Notes: generated by a model from the letters alone, not told the origin. Shown: positions 20,748 through 30,090, counted from the stretch's first letter. The stretch is DNA of 64,000 bases from Photobacterium sp. GJ3 (GCF_018199995.1 NZ_CP073578.1:496001-560000); one strand, 5' to 3'. Numbers and translations are program-made.

Positions 20748-21293
20748 ATGGCAAAATTACCTTTGATTGAGCGCGCTGATCTGGATGCTCAGGGACAGGC
20801 AATTTACGACACCTTGCTGGGACCGCGAGATGGACTGTCCGGGATGTACCGGACCTTAATGAACCATCCGGTACTGGCACAGCATATTGGCCAGCTCGGC
20901 ACCTATGTCCGGCATGAAAGTGAACTGGCGGGCGATCTGCGTGAGCTGGGCATTCTTGCGACAGCCCGCTGTATTGGTGCCCCTTTTGTCTGGGAGAAGC
21001 ATATTGCTCCGGCGGAGCGTGCCGGATTACCGCAACAGGTGATTCAGCAGGTTTTGTCCGGAGATTTAGCCAGCGCAACGATGAAACCTCTTTACCTGAA
21101 TACCTGGCAGGTGGCTCAGGATGTGGCGTATCAGCGCGGGATTGCTGAGACGACGCAACAGGCATTGATTGATGAAATCGGGGTGCAGGGGTTACTGGAT
21201 CTGGTGATGGCTTGTGGGATGTACCGCATGATTTCAACAGTGATATTTTCATTTGATGTGCCGTTGCCGGAAGCCGGTGAAGCGCCGTTCTGA
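20748..21293 (+). CDS. Second CMD-fold protein
   Basis: A 181-residue paralogue of the protein at 16787, with the same plan: LSGMYRTLMNHP, then RELGILATARCIGAPFVWEKHIAPAERAGL. It keeps one Cys and the His of the superfamily but lacks CxxC (CIGA), like its partner. Start ATG 20748 has AAGGAG eight bases upstream; the GTG at 20739 lies in that ribosome-binding site. It ends the DyP-ThDP operon, 24 bases after the ThDP gene. Function unknown; a decarboxylase, isomerase or lyase step is as plausible as a peroxidase role. Confidence 0.8.
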   Translation: MAKLPLIERADLDAQGQAIYDTLLGPRDGLSGMYRTLMNHPVLAQHIGQLGTYVRHESELAGDLRELGILATARCIGAPFVWEKHIAPAERAGLPQQVIQQVLSGDLASATMKPLYLNTWQVAQDVAYQRGIAETTQQALIDEIGVQGLLDLVMACGMYRMISTVIFSFDVPLPEAGEAPF

Positions 21294-21311
21294 TCTGCAG
21301 TCTTATATGGT

Positions 21312-21342
21312 TCCCGGCCCTCAGAATGTCTGAGGGCCGGGG
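21312..21342. terminator. Long perfect hairpin between converging genes
   Basis: A 14-bp stem (TCCCGGCCCTCAGA against TCTGAGGGCCGGGG, final pair T-G) with a 3-base loop, 19 bases after the CMD gene and 15 before the dacB stop. There is no T run on either strand, so it may end transcription poorly or serve as a 3' RNA stabiliser for both. Confidence 0.5.
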
Positions 21343-21357
21343 ATCAATGCTGAAGCA

Positions 21358-22773
21358 TCAGTAGGCATTGTAGAGGTCGGTATACAGGATGCGTTCGAAA
21401 CGGGTAATGTCCGGATCTGTCGGTGGCGCATCCGCTGGCTTCTCGGGTGGCAGATAGTTGGTGACAAACTGAACGACCAGCAGCGATTGACCGGATTTTG
21501 CAGTCATCACGCCAGCGAGATTGAAAGTGCCGTACAAAGAACCGGATTTCGCGGCCAGATGCTGTTTCACGGGTGCCTGACGCACGCTTTGACGATATTT
21601 GAGCGTACCGGTTTCACCTGCGATCGGAAAATCAGCCAGTAAACCCAGTTGCTTATGGTGCTGATAAATGTAAGTGATTACTTTCATCATGTCCGTTGCC
21701 ATAATCCGGTTATCCCGCGACAAACCTGAACCATCGGCCAGAACAGCCAGACTGAGGTCGATCCCTGTGTGCGCCTGAATGATGGCCTTGATGGCGGCTG
21801 TCCCGTTGCGGAAACTGCCCGGCTGATCGTAGTAACGCTGTCCCAGAGTTTTTGCCAGATTATCAGCGATCAGATTATCTGAGTCTTCCAGCATTACTTT
21901 CAGTAACACGGGCAGCTTGTCTGAATGATGTGAGACCAGCATCTTGCCCTGTTTCCGGTCGTTTCTCAGGATCTCCCCTTTGAACTGAATCCCATTCCGT
22001 TCCAGCTCTTGTTGCAGCACGCTGCGAACATAAGCTTCGGTATCAACCACGGCGAAATTCAGTGGCAGGGGATTTTCCCGTTGAGGCAGGCAGCCCGAGA
22101 GCTGATAATGGTTGCCGGGTTGAGTCACCAGTTCTAACGCACAGAATTCTGATTTCTGTTCGTCTTTGGTCACGACTTTTGCAATGCTGGTGGCAGAAAT
22201 GGGTTGATGTGCAGGGACATGTAGCCGGGTCAGTTGTCCCGGTTGCTGGTCACTGTACAGGGCTGCCTGTACACAGTTGTGCTCGAGTGTGATGCTGCTC
22301 GAGGGGGCGCTGTAACAGACACCAAGGCTGTCCCATGGCCATCCCGGCGCCTGCTCATAGCCGGTAAACTGGCTTCCGTTCAGATAGATATGACCCCGAA
22401 TCTGGCGAATGCCCTGCTTTTTCAACTGGCGCAGCATGGCCGTCAGATCCTGGCGCGACAAGGTCGGATCACCGCTGAAGTTCAGGATCAGGTCATCGCC
22501 CTGTTGCTCGATTTGGGTCGTAAAACGGAAATTGTCTCCGAGGTACAGCTTTGCGGCTAATGCGGTCAGAACTTTTTGGGTACTGGCCGGTGCCTGAAGT
22601 TGTTCCGCCCTTTGGCTGTAAATGAGTTCGCCTGTGGCCGGATTGCTGATCATCAAAGCAAGATCGTGACCGGGAGGCAGCGTTTCAATGGCCGCCTTCG
22701 GCGAGAAACCGGCAAATGCCGGAGGCATCAGCAGCAGGGAAGAAAGAAGAAGGCCAACTGTTTTTTTCATCAT
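21358..22773 (-). CDS. dacB: D-alanyl-D-alanine carboxypeptidase/endopeptidase (PBP4)
   Basis: Periplasmic class C penicillin-binding protein that trims and cleaves peptidoglycan cross-links. Signal peptide: MMKK followed by a leucine-rich segment ending PPAFAG (cut near residue 21). Catalytic motifs: Ser64-x-x-Lys67 in ASTQK, SDN in EDSDNLIADN and KSG in AAKSGSLYGT. The large insert between the first two motifs is typical of PBP4. At 471 residues it is full length. It is convergent with the CMD gene. Confidence 0.94.
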   Translation of the reverse strand: MMKKTVGLLLSSLLLMPPAFAGFSPKAAIETLPPGHDLALMISNPATGELIYSQRAEQLQAPASTQKVLTALAAKLYLGDNFRFTTQIEQQGDDLILNFSGDPTLSRQDLTAMLRQLKKQGIRQIRGHIYLNGSQFTGYEQAPGWPWDSLGVCYSAPSSSITLEHNCVQAALYSDQQPGQLTRLHVPAHQPISATSIAKVVTKDEQKSEFCALELVTQPGNHYQLSGCLPQRENPLPLNFAVVDTEAYVRSVLQQELERNGIQFKGEILRNDRKQGKMLVSHHSDKLPVLLKVMLEDSDNLIADNLAKTLGQRYYDQPGSFRNGTAAIKAIIQAHTGIDLSLAVLADGSGLSRDNRIMATDMMKVITYIYQHHKQLGLLADFPIAGETGTLKYRQSVRQAPVKQHLAAKSGSLYGTFNLAGVMTAKSGQSLLVVQFVTNYLPPEKPADAPPTDPDITRFERILYTDLYNAY

Positions 22774-23224
22774 GGTTATTATTTGCCGTTGCAGGTTGAA
22801 TCGGGAATCTTAGGGATTTTGAGACCGCTCCGGCAAATAAAGTTCGTCAGTATCTTGTTAAATCGTCCGGAAAGGGATTTGCTTTCCAGAATATGACGGT
22901 ACTGAATGATGCGCGGGCTGATCTCATCATTTAAGTCTGGTGAATTGGGCGGGGCATCATTCCCCTTATTTTTCATGCGTGATATAGCATACCAGCTCAG
23001 AGGAAACACTGCATGATGGTAACACCGTCAAAGATAAAGGGACTTTTTCGGACACTTTATCAGAACCATGATTCAGAGGTTGCATCCGGGCCTGAGTATT
23101 AGGTATCTTGTGGGACAGAAATTGAAGTTCTTCTATATGCGTTAGCCCAGACTTGTGCTGGGCTGGCTTTTTTTTTGTCCGAAAAGCAATCTCGCTTTTT
23201 TGGCGTTTCGAGGTAGATAACATT
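22774..23224. other. dacB-greA intergenic region (450 bases)
   Basis: It holds the greA promoter and leader hairpin (listed) and otherwise no convincing gene. A 76-codon reverse frame (22779-23009) has no family resemblance or ribosome-binding site. From memory of the V. cholerae map, the porin gene ompU lies between dacB and greA there; no porin is present here. Confidence 0.5.
23080..23173 (+). promoter_or_regulatory. greA promoter and leader terminator (GraL-like)
   Basis: TTGCAT (23080) - 18 - TATCTT (23104) could start a transcript near 23116. It meets AGCCCAG-7-CTGGGCT (23144-23164) then GGC and nine T, a good terminator 50 bases before the greA start. In E. coli the greA leader likewise ends early at an attenuator and yields the small RNA GraL. 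A regulated short RNA of about 60 bases is inferred. Confidence 0.6.
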
Positions 23225-23698
23225 ATGGAAAAGATCCCAATGACAGTCCGCGGCGAACAGCAGCTGCGTCAAGAGCTGGACGCCTTGATGAAACGTCGTC
23301 CACAGATTACTGAGGCCATTGCTGAAGCGCGTGAACTGGGTGATCTGAAAGAAAATGCTGAATATCACGCTGCCCGTGAAGAGCAGGGAATCTGTGAAGC
23401 TCAGATCCGTGACATCGAATATAAATTGTCTGTGGCACAAGTGATCGATGTGACGAAGATGACGAACACAGGAAAAGTCATTTTTGGCGCAACTGTCTCC
23501 TTGCTGGATATCAACACAGATGATGAAGTCACTTACTGCATCGTGGGTGATGATGAGGCCGATATCAAACGTGGCCTGATTTCTGTGAATTCACCGATTG
23601 CACGTGGTTTGATTGGCAAGCAGGAAGGTGATGAAGTGAGTATCGCCACGCCGGGTGGTAAGAAAGAATTCGAAATCGAAAAGGTCGAGTACATTTAA
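23225..23698 (+). CDS. greA: Transcription elongation factor GreA
   Basis: A 157-residue factor that rescues backtracked RNA polymerase by stimulating transcript cleavage. The N-terminal coiled coil carries the acidic tip in [21 protein letters not shown] (Asp and Glu at the loop), followed by the FKBP-like C-terminal domain ending [14 protein letters not shown]. Start ATG 23225 gives [10 protein letters not shown]; an upstream ATG at 23153 is inside the leader hairpin. Expression is probably tuned by the leader terminator. Confidence 0.97.
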   Translation: MEKIPMTVRGEQQLRQELDALMKRRPQITEAIAEARELGDLKENAEYHAAREEQGICEAQIRDIEYKLSVAQVIDVTKMTNTGKVIFGATVSLLDINTDDEVTYCIVGDDEADIKRGLISVNSPIARGLIGKQEGDEVSIATPGGKKEFEIEKVEYI

Positions 23699-23705
23699 TG
23701 ACCAG

Positions 23706-23788
23706 AGGCCAGCAGGTTTATTGTTAATAAATGTAACAATCACGCTGGCCTGTCATGATAAAAAAGGCCGCGTTGGCGGCCTTTTTTA
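23706..23788. terminator. Structured 3' region and bidirectional terminator between greA and yhbY
   Basis: AAAAAAGGCCGC-GTTG-GCGGCCTTTTTT (about 23760-23787) works in both directions. Upstream, AGGCCAGC/GCTGGCCT (23706-23713, 23744-23751) encloses a small TTGTTA/TAACAA hairpin, making a long folded greA 3' end. Confidence 0.85.
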
Positions 23789-24082
23789 TTTGCGTGGAAG
23801 CTCGATTTTTCGATCTTCAGACTGACGGTACAGCACCAGGATGTTGCCGATAACCTGGACTTTTTCTGCCTGAGTTTCTCGAACGATCGCGTCAACAATC
23901 AGCTGTTTGGTTTCGCGTTCTTCCGCAGCAACCTTCACCTTGATTAATTCGTGATGGCCAAGGGCCAGTTCAATTTCTGACAGCACGGCTTCAGTCAGGC
24001 CGTTTGCCCCCATCAGGACAACTGGCTTCAGGCTGTGAGCAAGGCCTTTCAGGTATTGCTTCTGTTTGGTGCTTAGATTCAT
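23786..24082 (-). CDS. yhbY: Ribosome assembly RNA-binding protein YhbY
   Basis: A 98-residue CRM-domain protein that associates with pre-50S particles. The family signature GANGLTEAVLSEIELALGHHELIKVKV is present, with the GxxG-like RNA-binding loop. Full length. It is divergent from rlmE, whose product also acts on the 50S subunit, the same arrangement as in E. coli. Confidence 0.95.
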   Translation of the reverse strand: MNLSTKQKQYLKGLAHSLKPVVLMGANGLTEAVLSEIELALGHHELIKVKVAAEERETKQLIVDAIVRETQAEKVQVIGNILVLYRQSEDRKIELPRK

Positions 24083-24106
24083 GGTGACTCAATATCTATA
24101 ACAAGG

Positions 24107-24136
24107 GTTGAAAACAGGGTATTCTAACGCCATCTA
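24107..24136 (+). promoter_or_regulatory. Candidate sigma-32 (heat-shock) promoter of rlmE-ftsH
   Basis: GTTGAAA, 14-base spacer, CGCCATCTA; the RpoH consensus is CTTGAAA and CCCCATNTA, so there is one mismatch in each half. It lies about 120 bases before rlmE. In E. coli the rrmJ(rlmE)-ftsH operon is sigma-32 controlled. An inverted repeat TAGTCA-ATA-TGACTA (24135-24149) sits at the predicted start site. Confidence 0.6.
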
Positions 24137-24261
24137 GTCAATATGACTAACGTTGTTTCGTTACGCTGGTGTTCCTGCCAACTCTGGGCCACAGTAAAAG
24201 TAGTACCGCTGAACCAGAACGGGAACAATAGGTAGCTTGGTGTAATCGCATTGGGTAATGC

Positions 24262-24891
24262 ATGAGTAAAAAGAAACATTCGGCCAGTTCAGGGCGCTGG
24301 CTGAAAGAACATTTTGATGATAAGTATGTCCTGGAAGCTCAAAAGAAGGGCTACCGTTCCCGCGCTATTTTTAAGCTGGAAGAAATCCAGAATAAAGATA
24401 AGTTATTGAAACCAGGAATGACCGTGGTGGACCTCGGGGCTGCACCAGGTGGCTGGTCTCAGTATGCAGCGAATGTGGTCGGTGATGACGGGCAAGTGAT
24501 TGCCTGTGATATTCTGCCCATGGATTCGCTGCCGGGTGTCAGCTTCTTACAGGGAGATTTCCGTGAAGAGGCTGTGCTGGATGCGCTGCTCGAACGTATT
24601 CAACCAGATATGGTGGATGTGGTGTTGTCTGATATGGCGCCGAACATGAGTGGCAATCAGGCATCCGATCAACCTAGAGCAATGTATCTTGTTGAACTAG
24701 CATTAGATATGTGCAGACAGGTCCTTGCACCAAACGGAAGCTTTGCAGTAAAAGTATTCCAGGGCGAAGGCTTTGATCAGTATCTTGCAGAAGTGCGCAG
24801 TATGTTCAAGGTCGTTAAAATCCGTAAACCAGACTCCTCCAGGGATCGATCCCGTGAAGTCTATATTGTGGCTACAGGTTATAAACTGTAG
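24262..24891 (+). CDS. rlmE: 23S rRNA (uridine-2552-2'-O)-methyltransferase
   Basis: Heat-shock methyltransferase (FtsJ/RrmJ) of 209 residues that modifies U2552 in the A loop during 50S maturation. The SAM motif is [15 protein letters not shown], and the catalytic K-D-K-E set is recognisable in [28 protein letters not shown] and SREVYIVA. Start ATG 24262. It lies 41 bases before ftsH, so they share the upstream heat-shock promoter candidate. Confidence 0.97.
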   Translation: MSKKKHSASSGRWLKEHFDDKYVLEAQKKGYRSRAIFKLEEIQNKDKLLKPGMTVVDLGAAPGGWSQYAANVVGDDGQVIACDILPMDSLPGVSFLQGDFREEAVLDALLERIQPDMVDVVLSDMAPNMSGNQASDQPRAMYLVELALDMCRQVLAPNGSFAVKVFQGEGFDQYLAEVRSMFKVVKIRKPDSSRDRSREVYIVATGYKL

Positions 24892-24932
24892 TACTCTACA
24901 TTCATCTTTAAAGTTATCGCGAGGTTAACACC

Positions 24933-26909
24933 TTGAGTGACATGGCAAAAAACTTGATTTTGTGGTTAGTCATCGCCGTGGTGCTGATGTCTGTTTTTCA
25001 GAGCTTCGGTCCCGGTGATAGTGCTGGCCGTCAAGTCGACTACACAACTTTTGTCCGGGAAATCGGTCAGGATCAGATTAGGGAAGTACGATTCAATGAT
25101 CGTGAGATCACGGTATTTAAGCGTGATAACACCCGTTACTTGACTTACCTGCCTGTCCTGAATGACCAGAAATTACTGGACGACCTGATCAACGCAAATG
25201 TCAAAGTCGTTGGGACACCACCGGAAGAACAAAGCTTGCTGGCTTCTATCTTCATCTCCTGGTTCCCGATGCTATTGCTGATCGGGGTATGGATATTCTT
25301 TATGCGTCAGATGCAGGGCGGCGGTGGCAAAGGGGCCATGTCGTTCGGTAAATCTAAAGCGCGCATGATGAGTGAAGATCAGATCAAAACAACGTTTAAT
25401 GACGTTGCTGGCTGTGATGAAGCCAAAGAAGATGTGAAAGAGCTGGTGGATTATCTGCGTGACCCGAGCCGCTTCCAGAAACTGGGGGGTAAAATCCCAA
25501 CAGGTGTTCTGATGGTTGGTCCTCCGGGTACGGGTAAAACCCTGTTGGCGAAAGCTATTGCTGGGGAAGCAAAAGTACCGTTCTTTACAATTTCCGGTTC
25601 TGACTTTGTTGAAATGTTTGTCGGTGTGGGTGCATCCCGTGTCCGTGACATGTTTGAGCAGGCGAAGAAAGCTGCGCCTTGTATCATCTTCATTGATGAG
25701 ATTGATGCCGTCGGTCGTCAGCGTGGTGCTGGTGTGGGTGGTGGTCACGATGAGCGTGAGCAAACCCTGAACCAGATGCTGGTTGAAATGGATGGTTTTG
25801 AAGGTCACGAAGGGATTATCGTGATTGCAGCAACGAACCGTCCGGATGTTCTGGACCCAGCGCTGCTGCGTCCGGGCCGATTCGACCGTCAGGTGGTTGT
25901 TGGTTTACCGGATGTCCGTGGCCGTGAGCAAATTCTGAAAGTTCATATGCGTAAGGTCCCGCTGGATGGTGATGTTGAACCATCACTGATTGCCCGCGGT
26001 ACGCCAGGATTCTCCGGTGCAGATCTGGCGAACCTGGTGAACGAAGCGGCACTCTTTGCCGCACGTGGGAACAAACGTACCGTCTCTATGGTGGAGTTTG
26101 AGCTGGCAAAAGACAAAATCATGATGGGCGCAGAGCGTAAATCAATGGTGATGTCTGAAGATCAGAAAGAATCGACGGCTTATCATGAAGCGGGCCACGC
26201 CATTATTGGTCGTCTGGTACCGGATCATGACCCAGTATATAAGGTCTCGATTATTCCGCGTGGTCGTGCACTGGGTGTCACCATGTATCTGCCAGAGCAG
26301 GATCGTGTCAGCCACTCGAAAGAGTATCTGGAATCCATGATTTCAAGCCTGTACGGTGGCCGTCTGGCGGAAGAGCTGATTTACGGTTTCGAAAAAGTCT
26401 CGACCGGTGCATCGAACGACATTGAACGTGCCACAGATATCGCGCGTAAGATGGTGACACAGTGGGGTTTCTCGGAAAAGCTGGGTCCTCTGCTTTATGC
26501 AGAAGATGAAGGTGAAGTTTTCCTGGGCCGTTCTGTGACCAAAACCAAGCATATGTCTGACGACACTGCGCGTGCGATTGATGAAGAAGTCCGTTCAATT
26601 ATTGATCGGAACTATGAACGCGCACGTGAGATTCTTGAAGGCAATATGGACATTCTTCATTCGATGAAAGACGCGCTGATGAAGTATGAAACCATTGATG
26701 CCGGTCAGCTGGATGATCTGATGGAGCGTAAGTCTGAAATCCGTGCCCCGAAAGGGTGGGGAGATAAAGACGATACACTGAAAGCGGACACGCTTGAATC
26801 AGAGAGCAAAGTGGCAAGTACTGAAGCGAAGGATGCTGAAAAACCAGCAGACAAGCCTGAGCAGGTGCAGCCACACCACAGCGAAGAAAATGACAAGCCA
26901 CAGACCTAA
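24933..26909 (+). CDS. ftsH: ATP-dependent zinc metalloprotease FtsH
   Basis: Membrane-anchored AAA+ protease of 658 residues that degrades sigma-32, LpxC and misassembled membrane proteins. Two membrane helices (about residues 7-25 and 100-120) flank a periplasmic domain. Walker A GPPGTGKT is at residues 196-203; Walker B is IIFIDEID; the zinc site HEAGH is at 418-422. The C-terminal tail is charged and variable. TTG 24933 (MSDMAKN) is eight bases after GAGG, better than the ATG at 24942, which is 17 bases away. Confidence 0.97.
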   Translation: MSDMAKNLILWLVIAVVLMSVFQSFGPGDSAGRQVDYTTFVREIGQDQIREVRFNDREITVFKRDNTRYLTYLPVLNDQKLLDDLINANVKVVGTPPEEQSLLASIFISWFPMLLLIGVWIFFMRQMQGGGGKGAMSFGKSKARMMSEDQIKTTFNDVAGCDEAKEDVKELVDYLRDPSRFQKLGGKIPTGVLMVGPPGTGKTLLAKAIAGEAKVPFFTISGSDFVEMFVGVGASRVRDMFEQAKKAAPCIIFIDEIDAVGRQRGAGVGGGHDEREQTLNQMLVEMDGFEGHEGIIVIAATNRPDVLDPALLRPGRFDRQVVVGLPDVRGREQILKVHMRKVPLDGDVEPSLIARGTPGFSGADLANLVNEAALFAARGNKRTVSMVEFELAKDKIMMGAERKSMVMSEDQKESTAYHEAGHAIIGRLVPDHDPVYKVSIIPRGRALGVTMYLPEQDRVSHSKEYLESMISSLYGGRLAEELIYGFEKVSTGASNDIERATDIARKMVTQWGFSEKLGPLLYAEDEGEVFLGRSVTKTKHMSDDTARAIDEEVRSIIDRNYERAREILEGNMDILHSMKDALMKYETIDAGQLDDLMERKSEIRAPKGWGDKDDTLKADTLESESKVASTEAKDAEKPADKPEQVQPHHSEENDKPQT

Positions 26910-26925
26910 ACCTTGTGGTGAGACC

Positions 26926-26953
26926 AAAACCCCGGGGCGACTCGGGGTTTTTT
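26926..26953 (+). terminator. Terminator after ftsH
   Basis: Nine-bp stem AAAACCCCG/CGGGGTTTT with an eight-base loop and T tail. Confidence 0.85.
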
Positions 26954-27029
26954 GTTTCCAGGGTAATATGATGAATCTTAGCAAGTGAGCCACGCCAGCG
27001 TGTGCTCCCCCAGTCAGGAGGAATGGGCC

Positions 27030-27863
27030 TTGTTATTGAAAAGTAAAGAAAAAACACTTGACCTTTCTTACCCGCATACCATGGGTATTCTCAACTTCAC
27101 GCCGGATTCCTTCTCTGATGGCGGTCAATTCAATCATCTGGATAATGCGCTGCGACACGTGGAAACGATGCTGGCCGTTGGTACCAGCATCATTGATGTG
27201 GGGGGCGAGTCTACCCGGCCTGGTGCGGCGGATGTGTCGGTTGAAGAAGAACTGGCGCGTGTCGTCCCGGTCATTGAAGCGATTCGATCGCGATTTGATT
27301 GCTGGATTTCTGTTGATACCAGCAAAGCAGCCGTGATGACCGAATCGGTGAATGCTGGCGCGGATTTGATTAATGACATCCGGGCACTGCGTGAACCCGG
27401 TGCCATGGCAGCTGCGGCTCAGGCCGGTGTCCCGATTTGTTTAATGCATATGCAGGGCCAACCGCGTACAATGCAGCATGAGCCACACTATGAGGATTTG
27501 CTCAAGGACGTGAATGCGTTTCTGAATGAGCGAATTCAGGCTTGTGAAGCAGCAGGTATAAACCGGGATCAGTTGATCCTGGATCCGGGGTATGGCTTTG
27601 GGAAAACCCTGACGCATAACTATCAGTTGCTGGCTCATCTGGATAAATTTCATCAGTTTGGCTTACCCCTGTTGGTGGGGATGTCCAGAAAATCCATGAT
27701 CTGTAAACTATTGAATAAATCACCTGCGGAAGCGTTGGCGGGGAGCCTTGCGTGTGCGTCCATTGCGGCAATGAAAGGTGCCCAGATTATCCGGGTTCAT
27801 GATACTCAGGAAACTCAGGACGTGCTGGCTGTCTGCCGGATGACGCTGGAACAGGCAAAATAA
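27030..27863 (+). CDS. folP: Dihydropteroate synthase
   Basis: Joins p-aminobenzoate to the pterin diphosphate in folate synthesis; the sulfonamide target. Signatures: MGILNFTPDSFSDGG, VGGESTRPGA, ISVDTSKAAV, and near the end the RVHD motif. The frame extends upstream to 26985, but AGGAGG at 27016-27021 fits the TTG at 27030, giving 277 residues (MLLKSKEKTLDLSYPH), aligned with E. coli FolP. It is followed 20 bases later by glmM. Confidence 0.95.
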   Translation: MLLKSKEKTLDLSYPHTMGILNFTPDSFSDGGQFNHLDNALRHVETMLAVGTSIIDVGGESTRPGAADVSVEEELARVVPVIEAIRSRFDCWISVDTSKAAVMTESVNAGADLINDIRALREPGAMAAAAQAGVPICLMHMQGQPRTMQHEPHYEDLLKDVNAFLNERIQACEAAGINRDQLILDPGYGFGKTLTHNYQLLAHLDKFHQFGLPLLVGMSRKSMICKLLNKSPAEALAGSLACASIAAMKGAQIIRVHDTQETQDVLAVCRMTLEQAK

Positions 27864-27883
27864 AGAGCTAGGAGCTATTTTTC

Positions 27884-29221
27884 ATGGCTGAACGTAAATA
27901 TTTCGGCACCGACGGTGTCCGTGGCCGGGTTGGCCAGTCACCGATCACCCCAGAATTTGTGTTGAAACTGGGCTGGGCTGCTGGCCGGGTTCTGTCTCAA
28001 CAGGGCACGAAAAAAGTCATTATCGGAAAAGATACCCGGATCTCAGGCTATATGCTGGAATCTGCGCTGGAAGCTGGGCTGGCAGCAGCAGGTTTGCAGG
28101 CTGCATTTACCGGTCCGATGCCAACCCCGGCGGTGGCTTATCTGACACGGACTTTCCGTGCTGAAGCGGGCATTGTGATTTCTGCTTCTCATAACCCGTA
28201 TTACGACAACGGAATCAAGTTTTTCTCTTCTGAGGGCACTAAACTGCCGGATGAGGTGGAAGCTGCCATTGAAGCTGAACTGGATAAAGAGCTGGTGTGT
28301 GTTGAGTCGGCCAGTTTGGGGAAAGCCTCTCGGATCAATGATGCTGCCGGTCGTTATATTGAGTTCTGTAAAGGGACTTTCCCGTCTCACTTAAGTCTGG
28401 CGGGCTATAAAATTGTTGTCGATTGTGCACATGGTGCGACCTATCACATTGCCCCGAATGTATTCCGTGAGTTAGGTGCTGAAGTGATCACGCTGGGCTG
28501 TGAGCCAAACGGTATCAATATCAATGCTGAAGTGGGTGCGACTGATGTTCGTGCGCTTCAGGCAAAAGTGATCGCAGAAAATGCGCACTTCGGTATTGCG
28601 CTGGATGGTGACGGCGACCGCGTGATCATGGTGGATGAAGAAGGCAATAAGGTGGATGGTGATCAGATTGCTTACATCATTGCACGTCATGCACAAAACC
28701 GGGGTGAGCTCAAAGGCGGAGTTGTCGGCACCCTGATGACCAATCTGGGCATGGAACTGGCACTGAAAGCATTGGATATTCCGTTTGTCCGGGCCAAGGT
28801 GGGTGACCGCTACGTGATGGAAGAGCTGGTGAAGCATCAGTGGAGTATTGGTGCGGAAAACTCCGGCCACGTGATTGTGCTGGATAAAATGACCACGGGT
28901 GATGGTATTGTGGCTGGCTTGCAGGTTATGGCTGCGATTGTGGGCACGCAAAAAACGCTGCAACAGTTGTGTGAAGGCCTGACCATGTTCCCGCAGGTAC
29001 TGGAGAATGTCCGGTTTGCTGGAGATGCCAACCCGCTTGAATCCGAAGCAGTTCTTGCGGCGCAACAGGCAGCTGAAGCGCAGCTGGGTGAACGTGGGCG
29101 CGTGCTGCTGCGTAAGTCCGGTACTGAACCGCTGATCCGGGTGATGGTTGAAGGCGAAGATGAAGCACTGGTTCGTGAATCCGCGCTGTCAATTGCGCAA
29201 GCGGTGAAAGAAAACTGCTAA
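27884..29221 (+). CDS. glmM: Phosphoglucosamine mutase
   Basis: Converts glucosamine-6-phosphate to glucosamine-1-phosphate for UDP-GlcNAc, feeding peptidoglycan and LPS. The active-site phosphoserine is Ser102 in [14 protein letters not shown]; the metal loop is DGDGDR; the sugar-binding loop is GAENSGH; the phosphate loop is [14 protein letters not shown]. At 445 residues it is full length. An AGGAG precedes the start. It forms an operon with folP as in E. coli. Confidence 0.97.
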   Translation: MAERKYFGTDGVRGRVGQSPITPEFVLKLGWAAGRVLSQQGTKKVIIGKDTRISGYMLESALEAGLAAAGLQAAFTGPMPTPAVAYLTRTFRAEAGIVISASHNPYYDNGIKFFSSEGTKLPDEVEAAIEAELDKELVCVESASLGKASRINDAAGRYIEFCKGTFPSHLSLAGYKIVVDCAHGATYHIAPNVFRELGAEVITLGCEPNGININAEVGATDVRALQAKVIAENAHFGIALDGDGDRVIMVDEEGNKVDGDQIAYIIARHAQNRGELKGGVVGTLMTNLGMELALKALDIPFVRAKVGDRYVMEELVKHQWSIGAENSGHVIVLDKMTTGDGIVAGLQVMAAIVGTQKTLQQLCEGLTMFPQVLENVRFAGDANPLESEAVLAAQQAAEAQLGERGRVLLRKSGTEPLIRVMVEGEDEALVRESALSIAQAVKENC

Positions 29222-29234
29222 GATTTTGCATCAT

Positions 29235-29275
29235 AAAGAATTCCGGTCAGCAGTGTCTCATCGGAATTCTTTTTA
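29235..29275 (+). terminator. Terminator after glmM
   Basis: Eleven-bp stem AAAGAATTCCG/CGGAATTCTTT with a 16-base loop and a short T tail. Confidence 0.75.
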
Positions 29276-29336
29276 CCAAAAACGATTATTTCTTACTCAA
29301 GTGATTCACCAATTGCGACATTCTTGGAAAAATCGC

Positions 29337-29365
29337 TTGTCACTCATGTCGGCATTCGCTAGTAT
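29337..29365 (+). promoter_or_regulatory. secG promoter
   Basis: TTGTCA, 17 bases, TAGTAT: good sigma-70 match about 70 bases before the secG start. Confidence 0.65.
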
Positions 29366-29444
29366 TCCCTCGCTCCTGAAGAAGGGGTGCGCTGGCACTG
29401 CTAACGCAAAGCCGGCACAACAATATGGAACATAGGTGGAACCC

Positions 29445-29780
29445 ATGTACGAAATTCTACTTGTGATTTATCTGTTGGCTGCGCTTGGTGTAATTGGCCT
29501 GGTTCTGGTTCAACAGGGTAAAGGCGCAGATATGGGAGCCTCATTCGGGGCTGGTGCATCAGGAACTTTGTTCGGTGCCAGCGGCTCTGGTAATTTCTTG
29601 ACCCGAATGACTGCAGTTTTTGCAACCGTATTTTTTGTGATCAGCTTGATTCTTGGCAACATGAGTGCCAAGCAAGAGGATACAACCAGTGGCTGGGAAA
29701 ACTTAAGTGTTCCAGCACAACAAGAACAATCTGTTGAAAAAACTGAGAAAGCGCCAGTAAACAGCGACATTCCTCAGTAA
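29445..29780 (+). CDS. secG: Preprotein translocase subunit SecG
   Basis: Small inner-membrane partner of SecYE, 111 residues. Two hydrophobic helices (about 2-20 and 54-72) flank the conserved [24 protein letters not shown] loop. The ATG at 29445 follows AGGTGGA; a GTG nine bases upstream is less likely. The tRNA-Leu gene begins 12 bases after the stop, so it is probably cotranscribed, as secG-leuU is in E. coli. Confidence 0.96.
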   Translation: MYEILLVIYLLAALGVIGLVLVQQGKGADMGASFGAGASGTLFGASGSGNFLTRMTAVFATVFFVISLILGNMSAKQEDTTSGWENLSVPAQQEQSVEKTEKAPVNSDIPQ

Positions 29781-29792
29781 TCAGCAGCGTTG

Positions 29793-29876
29793 CCGAGATG
29801 GTGAAATTGGTAGACACGCTAGCATGAGGTGCTAGTGCCGTAAGGTGTAGGGGTTCAAGTCCCCTTCTCGGCACCA
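29793..29876 (+). tRNA. leuU: tRNA-Leu (anticodon GAG)
   Basis: Acceptor arm GCCGAGA/TCTCGGC with discriminator A and encoded CCA. Anticodon stem CTAGC/GCTAG encloses the loop ATGAGGT, so the anticodon is GAG. The long variable arm and the GGTTCAAGTCC T-loop are typical of class II tRNA-Leu. Its place after secG matches E. coli leuU. Confidence 0.96.
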
Positions 29877-29888
29877 TTCTTCAGTTAC

Positions 29889-29917
29889 TTGAAAGAGTAA
29901 CGGCTGAAGGATATAAT
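29889..29917 (+). promoter_or_regulatory. Promoter of the metY-rimP-nusA-infB operon
   Basis: TTGAAA, exactly 17 bases, perfect TATAAT, followed by a GC-rich CGCC discriminator, the type associated with stringent control of stable RNA genes. The predicted start is about 12 bases before the tRNA. Confidence 0.85.
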
Positions 29918-29935
29918 CGCCTTCAGAATTACGGA

Positions 29936-30012
<77 letters not shown>

Positions 30013-30090
30013 ACTTGGATGATAATTGAGAAGTGCTCAGTTATCAGTGGCCTGCCGCCCAGATGAAATCGGCGCCACATCCGGGTTTAG

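Noticed and set aside
22779..23009. 76-codon reverse reading frame in the dacB-greA gap
   Set aside because: No ribosome-binding site or family resemblance; low-complexity start; the region is better explained as the greA leader and dacB promoter.
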